In this document: piece after piece, positions 42,622-50,296 of the stretch | How positions within the stretch are numbered: position 1 is the first letter of the stretch | How the letters are laid out: the number at the start of each line of letters is the position of its first letter | Assembly: GCF_019655855.1 (NCBI RefSeq) | Contig: NZ_BPFX01000025.1 | Coordinates: forward strand, 124,001 to 188,000 | Length of the DNA stretch: 64,000 bases | From: Pseudomonas paralcaligenes | Lineage (GTDB): Bacteria; Pseudomonadota; Gammaproteobacteria; Pseudomonadales; Pseudomonadaceae | Direction of reading: 5' to 3' | Made by a program: the position numbers and the translations under genes | The notes under the pieces: model-generated | Told to the model about the DNA's origin: nothing | The model's database searches: none | The model's input: the letters and a program-made list of their open reading frames with translations, nothing else

Positions 42622-43830
42622 TCAGTCCTGGCTGTTGGCGCCGATCTTGTGGATCGACAGGTCGGCGCCGTAGTACTCCTGCTCCTGGCTCAGGCGGATG
42701 CCGGTCACCGCCTTGAGCAGGCCGTAGACCAGGAAACCGCCGACCAGCGCTACCAGCACGCCCAGCGCGGTACCGATCACCTGGCTCGCCAGGCTGACGC
42801 CGCCGAGGCCGCCCAGGTAGCCCTGGCCGAAGATGCCGCAGGCGATGCCGCCCCACACCCCGCACAGGCCGTGCAGCGGCCAGACGCCGAGCACGTCGTC
42901 GATCTTCCACTTCACCTGGGTGGCGGTGAACGCCCAGACGAACAGCACCCCGGCGATGGCACCGGTCACCAGCGCGCCGACCGGATGCATCAGGTCGGAG
43001 CCGGCGCAGATCGCCACCAGGCCGGCCAGCGGGCCGTTGTGCAGGAAGCCGGGGTCGTTGCGTCCCACCAGCAGCGCGGCGACGGTGCCGCCGACCATGG
43101 CCATCAGCGAGTTGACCGCCACCAGGCCGCTGATGCTGCCCAGGGTCTGGGCGCTCATCACGTTGAAGCCGAACCAGCCGATGATCAGGATCCATGAGCC
43201 CAGGGCCAGGAACGGGATGTTCGACGGCGCGAAGGCCACCAGGCGGCCGTCGCGGTAGCGGCCATCCCGGCGACCGAGCAGGGTCACCGCGCCGAACGCC
43301 AGCCAGCCGCCCACCGCGTGCACCACCACCGAGCCGGCGAAGTCGTGGAACGAGGCGCCGAAGCGCTCGGCCAGCCAGGCCTGCAGGCCGAAGTTGCCGT
43401 TCCAGATCAGGCCCTCGAAGAAGGGATAGACCAGGGCCACGATCAGCAGCGTGGCGCACAGCTGCGGGCCGAAGCGGGCACGCTCGGCGATGCCGCCGGA
43501 GATGATCGCGGGAATGGCGGCGGCGAAGGTCAGCAGGAAGAAGAACTTCACCAGCGCGTAGCCGCTGCCTTCGGTGAGGGCCGCCGCCGGGGCGAAGAAG
43601 TTCACGCCGTAGGCCACCCAGTAGCCGACGAAGAAATAGGCCAGAGCCGAGACGGCGAAGTCGGAGAGGATCTTCGACAGGGCGTTGACCTGATTCTTGT
43701 GGCGCACCGTGCCCACTTCCAGAAAGGCGAAACCGGCGTGCATGGCCAGGACCATGATCGCGCCCAGCAGAATGAACAGGGTGTTGGAACCGTGGATGAG
43801 GGTTTCCACGGCGCTGTGTAGATTTTCCAT
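42622..43830 (-). CDS. amt: Ammonium transporter
   Basis: Amt/Rh-family ammonium channel of 402 residues with about 11 membrane spans. The family signature DFAGSVVVHAVGGWLAFGA carries the first pore histidine, and the twin histidine is in VWPLHGLCGVWGG. The phenylalanine gate region and the cytoplasmic C-terminal tail YYGADLSIHKIGANSQD are also present. There is no signal peptide and no glnK nearby, so this is probably a second amt paralogue. I start at the ATG at 43830. A near-consensus sigma-54 promoter (44079-44093) lies 250 bases upstream, which fits nitrogen control. Ammonia released by amine oxidation elsewhere in the window is a possible link but only speculative. Confidence 0.95.
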   Translation of the reverse strand: MENLHSAVETLIHGSNTLFILLGAIMVLAMHAGFAFLEVGTVRHKNQVNALSKILSDFAVSALAYFFVGYWVAYGVNFFAPAAALTEGSGYALVKFFFLLTFAAAIPAIISGGIAERARFGPQLCATLLIVALVYPFFEGLIWNGNFGLQAWLAERFGASFHDFAGSVVVHAVGGWLAFGAVTLLGRRDGRYRDGRLVAFAPSNIPFLALGSWILIIGWFGFNVMSAQTLGSISGLVAVNSLMAMVGGTVAALLVGRNDPGFLHNGPLAGLVAICAGSDLMHPVGALVTGAIAGVLFVWAFTATQVKWKIDDVLGVWPLHGLCGVWGGIACGIFGQGYLGGLGGVSLASQVIGTALGVLVALVGGFLVYGLLKAVTGIRLSQEQEYYGADLSIHKIGANSQD

Positions 43831-44180
43831 CGAAGGGTTTTCCCGGCAGAAAGGCACCAAAAAAGATCTCTTCCACGACCTGGCGCACCAAAGTCGAGCA
43901 GAAGCCCCGGGTGCCGGTCGATGGCCGCGCCCCGCTTCCGCGCAGAACACTCGCCGGAAAATCGTGGAATCGATTTTTCGGCTTGTTTTTCAGCGACATA
44001 CGAAAATAGGCAACGGAACCACCATGGACTCGGCGCCCCTCATGGGGGCGCCGTAGGGCCATGGCGCACCACGACGTGGCAAAAGCTGTGCCAGGGGTGG
44101 GCGAAAAAAAGCTGAACCTGGCCGCGACGGGGCCGCTCGAACCTGAAGAGTCCGCAACCACGATCTCAGGAGAGAGAGCC
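43831..44180. other. Divergent region between amt and the yqjD-like gene
   Basis: The 350 bases contain no gene I can support. They hold the sigma-54-type element at 44077-44093, a stretch GTAGGGCCATGGCGCACC near 44053-44070 resembling the GCGCACC-type repeats, and an AT-rich patch around 43965-44010 in what would be a long amt leader. Confidence 0.6.
44077..44093 (-). promoter_or_regulatory. Sigma-54 promoter upstream of amt, near-palindromic
   Basis: On the minus strand TGGCACAGCTTTTGC equals the -24/-12 consensus (TGGCAC, five bases, TTGC). The 17-base sequence TGGCAAAAGCTGTGCCA is an imperfect palindrome, so the plus strand also shows GG-N10-GC facing the yqjD-like gene. The amt leader would be about 237 bases. 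Confidence 0.72.
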
Positions 44181-44573
44181 ATGCCCACTACCCCTAACTC
44201 CGATCTGTCCGGCTTCGAAGCCACCGGCAAGAAAATCGCGTCGAACATCGACAAGGAAGCCCATCGCCGTAACCTGCGCGATGCGCAGAACGCCCTGTCG
44301 TCCGAGTTCCAGGCGCTGGTCAACGACACCGAGAGCCTGCTGAAGCAGACCTCCGAGGTCGCTGGCGTCCAGGTGGACGAGCTGCGTGCACGCATCAGCA
44401 ACAACATCGACCGGGCCAAGGTGATCCTCAAGGACACCGAGCAGACCCTGGAAGAACAGGGCCGCCTGGCCGTGGCCAAGACCGAGGAATACGTTCAGCA
44501 GCACCCCTGGCAGACCCTGGGTGTCGCCGCCGGCGTAGGTTTCCTGCTCGGCCTGCTGGCCGGCCGTCGCTGA
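44181..44573 (+). CDS. YqjD/ElaB family (DUF883) ribosome/membrane-associated protein
   Basis: Protein of 130 residues. A long amphipathic helical region (LRDAQNALSSEFQALVNDTE through TEEYVQQHPW) precedes one C-terminal membrane span, LGVAAGVGFLLGLLAGRR. This is the YqjD/ElaB layout, which in E. coli anchors ribosomes to the membrane in stationary phase under RpoS. The ATG at 44181 follows AGGAGAG. It is the first of three coupled genes with the yqjE- and yqjK-like frames. Functional transfer from E. coli is inference. Confidence 0.88.
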   Translation: MPTTPNSDLSGFEATGKKIASNIDKEAHRRNLRDAQNALSSEFQALVNDTESLLKQTSEVAGVQVDELRARISNNIDRAKVILKDTEQTLEEQGRLAVAKTEEYVQQHPWQTLGVAAGVGFLLGLLAGRR

Positions 44574-44586
44574 AGCGGGGCGCGCC

Positions 44587-44991
44587 ATGGACGACATGCA
44601 CATCGACGACCTGCAGCCCCAGCCGGCTCCCGAGCCGCCCAAGCCTTCCCTGAAGAAGCTGGGTGGTGCCGTGGTCGGCCTGGTGCAGGGCCATCTGGAA
44701 CTGCTGGGTATCGAGTTCCAGGAAGAGAAGTCGCGCGCCTTCCGGCTGTTCCTCTTCTCCGGACTCTGCCTGATCTTCGCGCTGCTGGTCCTGCTGGGCC
44801 TGTCCACCGTGGTGCTGATCGCCTTCTGGGACACCCACCGCCTGCCCGCCGCCATCGGGCTCTGCCTGGTGTTCGGCGCGGCACTGGCCTTCTGCGTGGC
44901 CAAGGCCATGCACCTGGCACGTCAGGGTGAGTCGCCGTTCCGGGCCACGCTGGCGGAGCTTGCACGCGACAAGGAGCGCCTGCTGCCATGA
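44587..44991 (+). CDS. YqjE-like holin-superfamily membrane protein
   Basis: Inner-membrane protein of 134 residues with a proline-rich acidic N terminus, a helix HLELLGIEFQEEKSRAFRLF, and two membrane spans (about residues 53-75 and 85-105). It matches the YqjE/phage-holin-like family that travels with yqjD. It lies 13 bases after the yqjD-like gene and overlaps the next start codon by four bases (ATGA), so the trio is one operon. Confidence 0.85.
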   Translation: MDDMHIDDLQPQPAPEPPKPSLKKLGGAVVGLVQGHLELLGIEFQEEKSRAFRLFLFSGLCLIFALLVLLGLSTVVLIAFWDTHRLPAAIGLCLVFGAALAFCVAKAMHLARQGESPFRATLAELARDKERLLP

Positions 44992-45311
44992 GCCAATCGC
45001 TATCCAGCGCGGCACGCCGCGACATGCGCAAGGAGCTGGTCCGCCTGCGCATGGAAATGAACCGCCAGCAGCTGCGTTACCACGCACAGCCGCTGACCCA
45101 CCCGCTGCAGCAGTTGCGGCAGGCACGGCGCGGCAGCGCGGCCAACGTGAAGACACCGCTGATGATGGCCGCCGGCGTGTTCCTGACCCTGTTCGGCGGG
45201 CGTCTGGGCACCTTCGGCAAGCTGGCGCGCGGCGCCATGGTCATCTATCCGCTGGTGAAGGGGTTGCAGCAGAGCAAGAAGAAGGACGCTCTCGAACTGC
45301 ACCATCGTTGA
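44988..45311 (+). CDS. YqjK-like small protein
   Basis: Basic protein of 107 residues. The N-terminal half is a charged helix (RRDMRKELVRLRMEMNRQQL). The second half is hydrophobic (MMAAGVFLTLFGGRLGTFGKLARGAMVIYPL), ending in a lysine-rich tail. By position and pattern it corresponds to the third gene of yqjDEK-type operons. The start overlaps the yqjE-like stop. No function is known to me. Confidence 0.75.
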   Translation: MSQSLSSAARRDMRKELVRLRMEMNRQQLRYHAQPLTHPLQQLRQARRGSAANVKTPLMMAAGVFLTLFGGRLGTFGKLARGAMVIYPLVKGLQQSKKKDALELHHR

Positions 45312-45396
45312 AACATCTGGCCGCATTCTTGCACAAGCGATGAGTCGTCGACCGGTCCGTCCGGTCAGGTTTTTCATCTGAGCAAGGAAACGGTCC

Positions 45397-46560
45397 GTGA
45401 TCGACGGGCAACCCATAGCAGTCTTCCAGCCCTTCATCGACACCGCCACCGGGCGCATCGCCGGGGTCGAAGCCCTCGGCCGATTGCGCCAGGAGGACGG
45501 CACCCTGCGCTCGGTGGGGCCGCTGTTCACCGACCCCAGGGTCTCTCCCGCCCACCTGCGCCGCCTGGATCGGCAGATCCGCGACGACGCCCTCTCCCGC
45601 CTGCACGCCGCGCCGCGTGAGTGGTTCATCAGCATCAACATCTCGCCACGCTGGATCACCCGCATGCGCCCCAACCAGGCCCTGCACAGCCTCAAGCAGT
45701 TGCAGCGCCACGGCGTGCCACCGGAGCGGGTGGTGTTCGAGATTACCGAGCTCGGTGGAGCCAGCCAGAAGCTGTCCGAGGTGGTGGCACGCTACCGGGA
45801 AGCCGGGGCGCGCATCGCCATCGACGACTTCGGCGCCGGCTACTCGCAGCTGGACCGGGTGCTGGCGCTGCAGCCGGACATCCTCAAGCTGGACATGCGC
45901 CTGTTCCAGGCCGCCGCCCGCGGCGGGCCCAGCGGTGAAGTGGTCAAGGCACTGGCGCAGATGGCGGAGAAGACCGGCTGCTGGATCATCGCCGAGGGCG
46001 TCGAGACCGAGGCCGAACTGGACTTCGCCCTGGAGTGTGGCGCGCGCTACGTGCAGGGCTACCTGTTCGCTCGACCCGAGGAGCGCTTCTTCGCCAGCGA
46101 CGCCTTCGTCAAGCGCTTCGCCAAGCTCCGCGAGCAGTACGTGCAGCACAAGCTGGCCGAGCGCGCCCGCCTGGTGAAGCTGCAGCAGCAGCTGGCCGAA
46201 CTGATGGGGCTGGTACGCCGCTGGGCCGAGCGCGGCGGCAGTCTCGACTCGCTGCTGCGGCCCACCGACTATCCCTGGCTGCTGCGCATCTACCAGTGCG
46301 ACCGCCATGGCACCCAGGTCAGCCCCAACCTGCAGTGGGACGGCCAGCGCTGGCAGGAGGACGCCCGCTACCTGGGCCACAACTGGTCCTGGCGGCCGTA
46401 CTTCTACCAGTTGCTGGCGGAAGGCTGGGCGGAGCGCCGGCTGACCCTGTCCAACACCTACCGCGACGCCACCAGCAACCAGTACTGCCTGACGGCCGGC
46501 CAGTTCATCGACAGCGGCCGCCGGCTTCTGCTGCTGGATATCGACGCGGCGGGCTTCTGA
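45397..46560 (+). CDS. EAL-domain cyclic-di-GMP phosphodiesterase with YkuI_C-like C-terminal domain
   Basis: Protein of 387 residues. The EAL domain (about 1-235) keeps the catalytic set: GVEALGRL, SINISP, FEITE, DDFGAGYS, the lysine in ILKLDM, AEGVETEAEL and VQGYLFARP. It should therefore hydrolyse c-di-GMP. The C-terminal 140 residues (LRIYQCDRHGTQVSPNLQW to TLSNTYRDATSNQYCLTAG) read as the PAS/CACHE-like domain seen in YkuI. No membrane span is seen. Translation starts at GTG 45397 behind AAGGAAACG. It is convergent with the GGDEF gene across 14 bases. Confidence 0.92.
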   Translation: MIDGQPIAVFQPFIDTATGRIAGVEALGRLRQEDGTLRSVGPLFTDPRVSPAHLRRLDRQIRDDALSRLHAAPREWFISINISPRWITRMRPNQALHSLKQLQRHGVPPERVVFEITELGGASQKLSEVVARYREAGARIAIDDFGAGYSQLDRVLALQPDILKLDMRLFQAAARGGPSGEVVKALAQMAEKTGCWIIAEGVETEAELDFALECGARYVQGYLFARPEERFFASDAFVKRFAKLREQYVQHKLAERARLVKLQQQLAELMGLVRRWAERGGSLDSLLRPTDYPWLLRIYQCDRHGTQVSPNLQWDGQRWQEDARYLGHNWSWRPYFYQLLAEGWAERRLTLSNTYRDATSNQYCLTAGQFIDSGRRLLLLDIDAAGF

Positions 46561-46574
46561 CCGTGGAGTGACGA

Positions 46575-47702
46575 CTACATCAGGATCGGCCGGCGGAAGG
46601 GGGCCAGCTCCATGCGGTCGCGGCCGTTCTGCTTGGCGCGGTACAGCGCCTTGTCGGCCCGCTCGATCAGCTCCGATACGCTTTCCAGCAGGTAATACTG
46701 GGCCACGCCGATGGACGCGGTGACGCGCGCGCCCTCCGGTAGACCGTCGTACGAGACCTCGGCCAGCGCCTCCTGCATGCGCTTGATGCAGTGCTGGGCC
46801 ATCTCGATGGTGGTCTGGGGCAGGAACAGGATGAACTCCTCGCCACCGTAGCGGGCGAAGAAGTCGGTGCTGCGCAGCAGCGGCTGCACGGTGCCGGCGA
46901 AGGTCCTGAGCACCTCGTCGCCCACCGGGTGGCCATAGGTGTCGTTGATCCGCTTGAAGTGGTCGAGATCGAAGATGCACACGCAGAAGCCGGCGCCGCC
47001 GCGGTCGGTCCGGTTCTTCTCGTGGCCGAGCATTTCCAGCAGGTAGCGGCGGTTGTAGGCCCCGGTCAGCTCGTCGTGGGTGGCCAGCTCGGTGACCTGC
47101 TGCAGCACCTCCTGCAACTGGGCATTGCTGGCCATCAGCTTCTTGCGCAGGTCGCTGATGCTGCCGCCGAGCACCGAGATGAACGGCAGGAAGACGGAGA
47201 AGCTGCACCAGAGCACCATCTCCACCGCCAGGTTGAAGCGCTCGCCGTCGATGCGCTGGATCACCGGTAGGGTCATGGCGTAGGCGGCGATCGTCAGCAG
47301 GCTGAGCATCAGCAACTGGCGGGTGCGCAGCTTGAAGCAGCCGAACATCATGATGATCAGCAGCACCACCAGGTAGGCGCCCCTCGCCTCGCCCGCGTAG
47401 AGCTGGGTGAACAGCACCATGGCGATGGCCGCCACCATCTGCGCCATGGTCATGCTCGGGTCGCGGAAGCGCCGGTTGATGCCGAAGTGGAACAGCAGGT
47501 AGAAGCCCAGGTTGGTGAGCGCCGCGATCACGGCCCAGACCTGCATCACCCAGGCGGGGGAAATGTCGTTGTAGAGGGACACGCCCTGGGGAACGCTGGC
47601 CAGCACGTACATGGCCACGCTCATCAGGAAGCGGCGGACGCGCAGCTGCTGCTGCGAGTTCCTGGGCAAGGCGGCTTCGGAGATCACGTGCGCAATGCTC
47701 AT
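46575..47702 (-). CDS. Membrane-bound diguanylate cyclase (GGDEF) with inhibitory site
   Basis: Protein of 375 residues with six or so membrane spans in the first 195 residues, then a short coiled linker and a GGDEF domain. The active-site motif is RYGGEEF, and the I-site RSTD stands exactly five residues before it, so product inhibition by c-di-GMP is likely. FDLDHFKRINDTYGHPVGD and RADKALYRAKQNGRDR complete the domain. It should make c-di-GMP and be opposed by the adjacent EAL enzyme. The sensory input of the membrane part is unknown. Confidence 0.94.
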   Translation of the reverse strand: MSIAHVISEAALPRNSQQQLRVRRFLMSVAMYVLASVPQGVSLYNDISPAWVMQVWAVIAALTNLGFYLLFHFGINRRFRDPSMTMAQMVAAIAMVLFTQLYAGEARGAYLVVLLIIMMFGCFKLRTRQLLMLSLLTIAAYAMTLPVIQRIDGERFNLAVEMVLWCSFSVFLPFISVLGGSISDLRKKLMASNAQLQEVLQQVTELATHDELTGAYNRRYLLEMLGHEKNRTDRGGAGFCVCIFDLDHFKRINDTYGHPVGDEVLRTFAGTVQPLLRSTDFFARYGGEEFILFLPQTTIEMAQHCIKRMQEALAEVSYDGLPEGARVTASIGVAQYYLLESVSELIERADKALYRAKQNGRDRMELAPFRRPILM

Positions 47703-47840
47703 TGTTGTTATGTCTGCGATGTCACGACGATATCACCGTGGCCGCAAAAATCCCGCCACCGCCCGTCGCCCGCCCGGCGGACCGGGGCCACGGCGGCGGC
47801 CCCTTGCAGGCGCCGGCGCGAACGCCGAAGCTAGCGCCAA

Positions 47841-49193
47841 ATGAATCGGCGAGGACAGCCCTTGGATTGGCAAACCCTGCTCACCCGCGAACGGCTGGGC
47901 AAACCCGTGCACAGCTCCGACGAACTCGGCCGCAGCCCGTTCCACAAGGATCACGACCGCATCATCTTTTCCGGCGCCTTCCGCCGCCTGGGCCGCAAGA
48001 CCCAGGTCCATCCGGTCTCCAGCAACGACCACATCCACACCCGCCTCACCCACTCGCTGGAAGTGGGCTGCGTCGGCCGCTCCCTCGGCATGCGCGTCGG
48101 CGAGATGCTGCGCGGCGAGCTGCCGGACTGGTGCGCACCGAGCGACCTGGGGGTGATCGTGCAGTCCGCCTGCCTGGCCCACGACATCGGCAACCCGCCG
48201 TTCGGCCACTCGGGCGAAGACGCCATCCGCCACTGGTTCCGCCAGGCCGCCGGGCGCGGCTGGCTGGACGACATGAGCGACGCCCAGCGCGCCGACTTCC
48301 TCAGCTTCGAGGGCAACGCCCAGGGCTTCCGGGTGCTGACCCAGCTGGAATACCACCAGTTCGACGGCGGCATGCGGCTGACCTACGCCACCCTCGGCAC
48401 CTACCTGAAATACCCCTGGACCGCCCGCCACGCCGAGGCCCTCGGCTACAAGAAGCACAAGTTCGGCTGCTACCAGAACGAGTTGCCGCGCCTGGAGCAG
48501 ATCGCCGCCAAGCTCGGCCTGCCGCAGATCGACGAACAGCGCTGGGCGCGCCACCCGCTGGTGTTCCTGATGGAGGCGGCCGACGACATCTGCTACGCGC
48601 TGATCGACCTGGAGGATGGCGTGGAGATGGAGCTGCTCGACTACGCGGAAGTCGAGGCGCTGCTGTTCGACCTGGTCGGCGACGACCTGCCGGAAACCTA
48701 CCGCCAGCTCGGCCCCAACGACTCGCGGCGGCGCAAGCTGGCGATCCTCCGCGGCAAGGCCATCGAGCACCTGACCAACGCCGCCGCCCGCGCCTTCGTC
48801 GAGCAGCAGCCGGCGCTGCTGCAAGGCAGCCTCGAAGGCGACCTGGTGGAGCACATGCACGGCCCGGCCAAGCGTTGCGTGCTGCGTGCCAAGGCGGTGG
48901 CGCGCGAGCGGATCTTCCAGGACAAGCGCAAGACCCTGCACGAGATCGGCGCCTACACCACCCTGGAAATCCTCCTCAACGCCTTCTGCGGCGCGGCGCT
49001 GGAGCAGCACTCGGGACGCGACCTCTCGTTCAAGAACCGGCGTATCCTCGACCTGCTGGCCCACTACGCGCCGGAGCCGGGCTGGCCGCTGTACCTGTCG
49101 TTCCTGCGCATGATCGACTTCATCGCCGGCATGACCGACAGCTACGCCACCGAAATGGCCCGGGAAATGACCGGGCGCTCCAGCCCGGTGTGA
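47841..49193 (+). CDS. dgt: Deoxyguanosinetriphosphate triphosphohydrolase-like protein
   Basis: HD-superfamily dNTP triphosphohydrolase of 450 residues that splits dGTP into deoxyguanosine and tripolyphosphate. Metal-binding motifs are [16 protein letters not shown] and [19 protein letters not shown], and the substrate-contact segment [16 protein letters not shown] is present. The length is in the range of the dGTPase type 2 group. Start: ATG at 47841, 138 bases from the divergent GGDEF gene. It is followed after four bases by a membrane protein gene, so the two are co-translated. Confidence 0.92.
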   Translation: MNRRGQPLDWQTLLTRERLGKPVHSSDELGRSPFHKDHDRIIFSGAFRRLGRKTQVHPVSSNDHIHTRLTHSLEVGCVGRSLGMRVGEMLRGELPDWCAPSDLGVIVQSACLAHDIGNPPFGHSGEDAIRHWFRQAAGRGWLDDMSDAQRADFLSFEGNAQGFRVLTQLEYHQFDGGMRLTYATLGTYLKYPWTARHAEALGYKKHKFGCYQNELPRLEQIAAKLGLPQIDEQRWARHPLVFLMEAADDICYALIDLEDGVEMELLDYAEVEALLFDLVGDDLPETYRQLGPNDSRRRKLAILRGKAIEHLTNAAARAFVEQQPALLQGSLEGDLVEHMHGPAKRCVLRAKAVARERIFQDKRKTLHEIGAYTTLEILLNAFCGAALEQHSGRDLSFKNRRILDLLAHYAPEPGWPLYLSFLRMIDFIAGMTDSYATEMAREMTGRSSPV

Positions 49194-49197
49194 AACG

Positions 49198-50247
49198 ATG
49201 AAGGCGCTGTTCCGGCAGGCGATCACCTGGCACGCGGGCCCTCCGGCCTGGGGCCCGGCGGTGGTCGCCGGCCTCGGCTGCGCCCTGCCCCTGCTGCTAG
49301 GCCTGTTCAGCGGCCACCCGGGCTTCCTCTGGGCCTCGGCCGGCGCCTTCCAGGCGGCCCAGGCCAACCCGCTGCACCGCTTCGGCATGCTTCGCCTGCT
49401 GCTGCTCGTCCTGCTCGGCGCCTGCAGCGCGGGCCTGGGCTTCTGGTCGGTCAGCCACCCCGCGCTCAGCCTCGGCCTGTTCGCCCTGTACGGCTTCCTC
49501 CTGGCCTGGCTGCAGCGCTTCGGCACCGAGGCCGGCAAACTCGGCCTGGGCCTGGCGGTGTGCCTGTGCCTCGGCCAGGGGCAGCACGGCCTTGGCACGC
49601 TGAAGAACGCCGACGCGGTGGCCGCCCTGTTCGTCCTCGGCGGCCTCTGGGTCGCCCTGCTTGCCTTCGGCCTGCGCGGGGTGCACGGCCTGCGCATGTG
49701 GCCGCACATGCCGCGCCTGATGGCCGTCCTCAAGGTGCTCAAGCGCCATGCCAGGCGCCTGCCGGAACAGCGCTGGCGGCTGCACGCGCTGGGCTACACC
49801 CTGGGCTGTGCCGCGGCGGGCCTGATCGTGCAAGTGGCCGGGCTGCAGCGCGGCTACTGGCTGACCCTGGCGCTGATCGCCACCCTGCAGCTGGAGATGC
49901 GCGGCAGCCTGGTGCGCGCCCTGCAACTGAGCATGGCCAGCCTGTGCGCCTCACTGCTGCTGATCTACTTCGGCCACAGCCTGCAGAGCCCGCCGCTGAT
50001 GGTCGCCTTCATCCTGCCGCTGATCATCCTCAGCCGGGCCTTCCAGGCCCACCACTACGGCCTGTTCGTGCTGCAGGTGACGATCAGCTTCGTGCTCCTG
50101 GCCGAGAGCCTGTCCCACGACTGGCACCTGGCCCAGGTGCGCCTGTTCAACAGCCTGATCGGCGTGGTGCTGGCCATGCTGGTGGCGCTGCTGATGCACG
50201 GCCTGCAACAGTGGCTGGAGCGCGGCAAGGCGCCTTCGCAATCCTGA
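49198..50247 (+). CDS. FUSC-family-like inner-membrane protein
   Basis: Integral membrane protein of 349 residues in two hydrophobic halves separated by a short basic cytoplasmic segment (PRLMAVLKVLKRHARRLPEQRW). The pattern WGPAVVAGLGCALPLLLGL and YWLTLALIATLQLEMRGSL resembles the FUSC/YccS-type proteins linked to aromatic acid efflux. The usual large C-terminal soluble part is lacking. It begins four bases after dgt. Substrate unknown. Confidence 0.75.
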   Translation: MKALFRQAITWHAGPPAWGPAVVAGLGCALPLLLGLFSGHPGFLWASAGAFQAAQANPLHRFGMLRLLLLVLLGACSAGLGFWSVSHPALSLGLFALYGFLLAWLQRFGTEAGKLGLGLAVCLCLGQGQHGLGTLKNADAVAALFVLGGLWVALLAFGLRGVHGLRMWPHMPRLMAVLKVLKRHARRLPEQRWRLHALGYTLGCAAAGLIVQVAGLQRGYWLTLALIATLQLEMRGSLVRALQLSMASLCASLLLIYFGHSLQSPPLMVAFILPLIILSRAFQAHHYGLFVLQVTISFVLLAESLSHDWHLAQVRLFNSLIGVVLAMLVALLMHGLQQWLERGKAPSQS

Positions 50248-50296
50248 CCGAGCGTCTATGCTTTTGCCCTGACCGGGAACGCTGCGGAGCAGGAAC

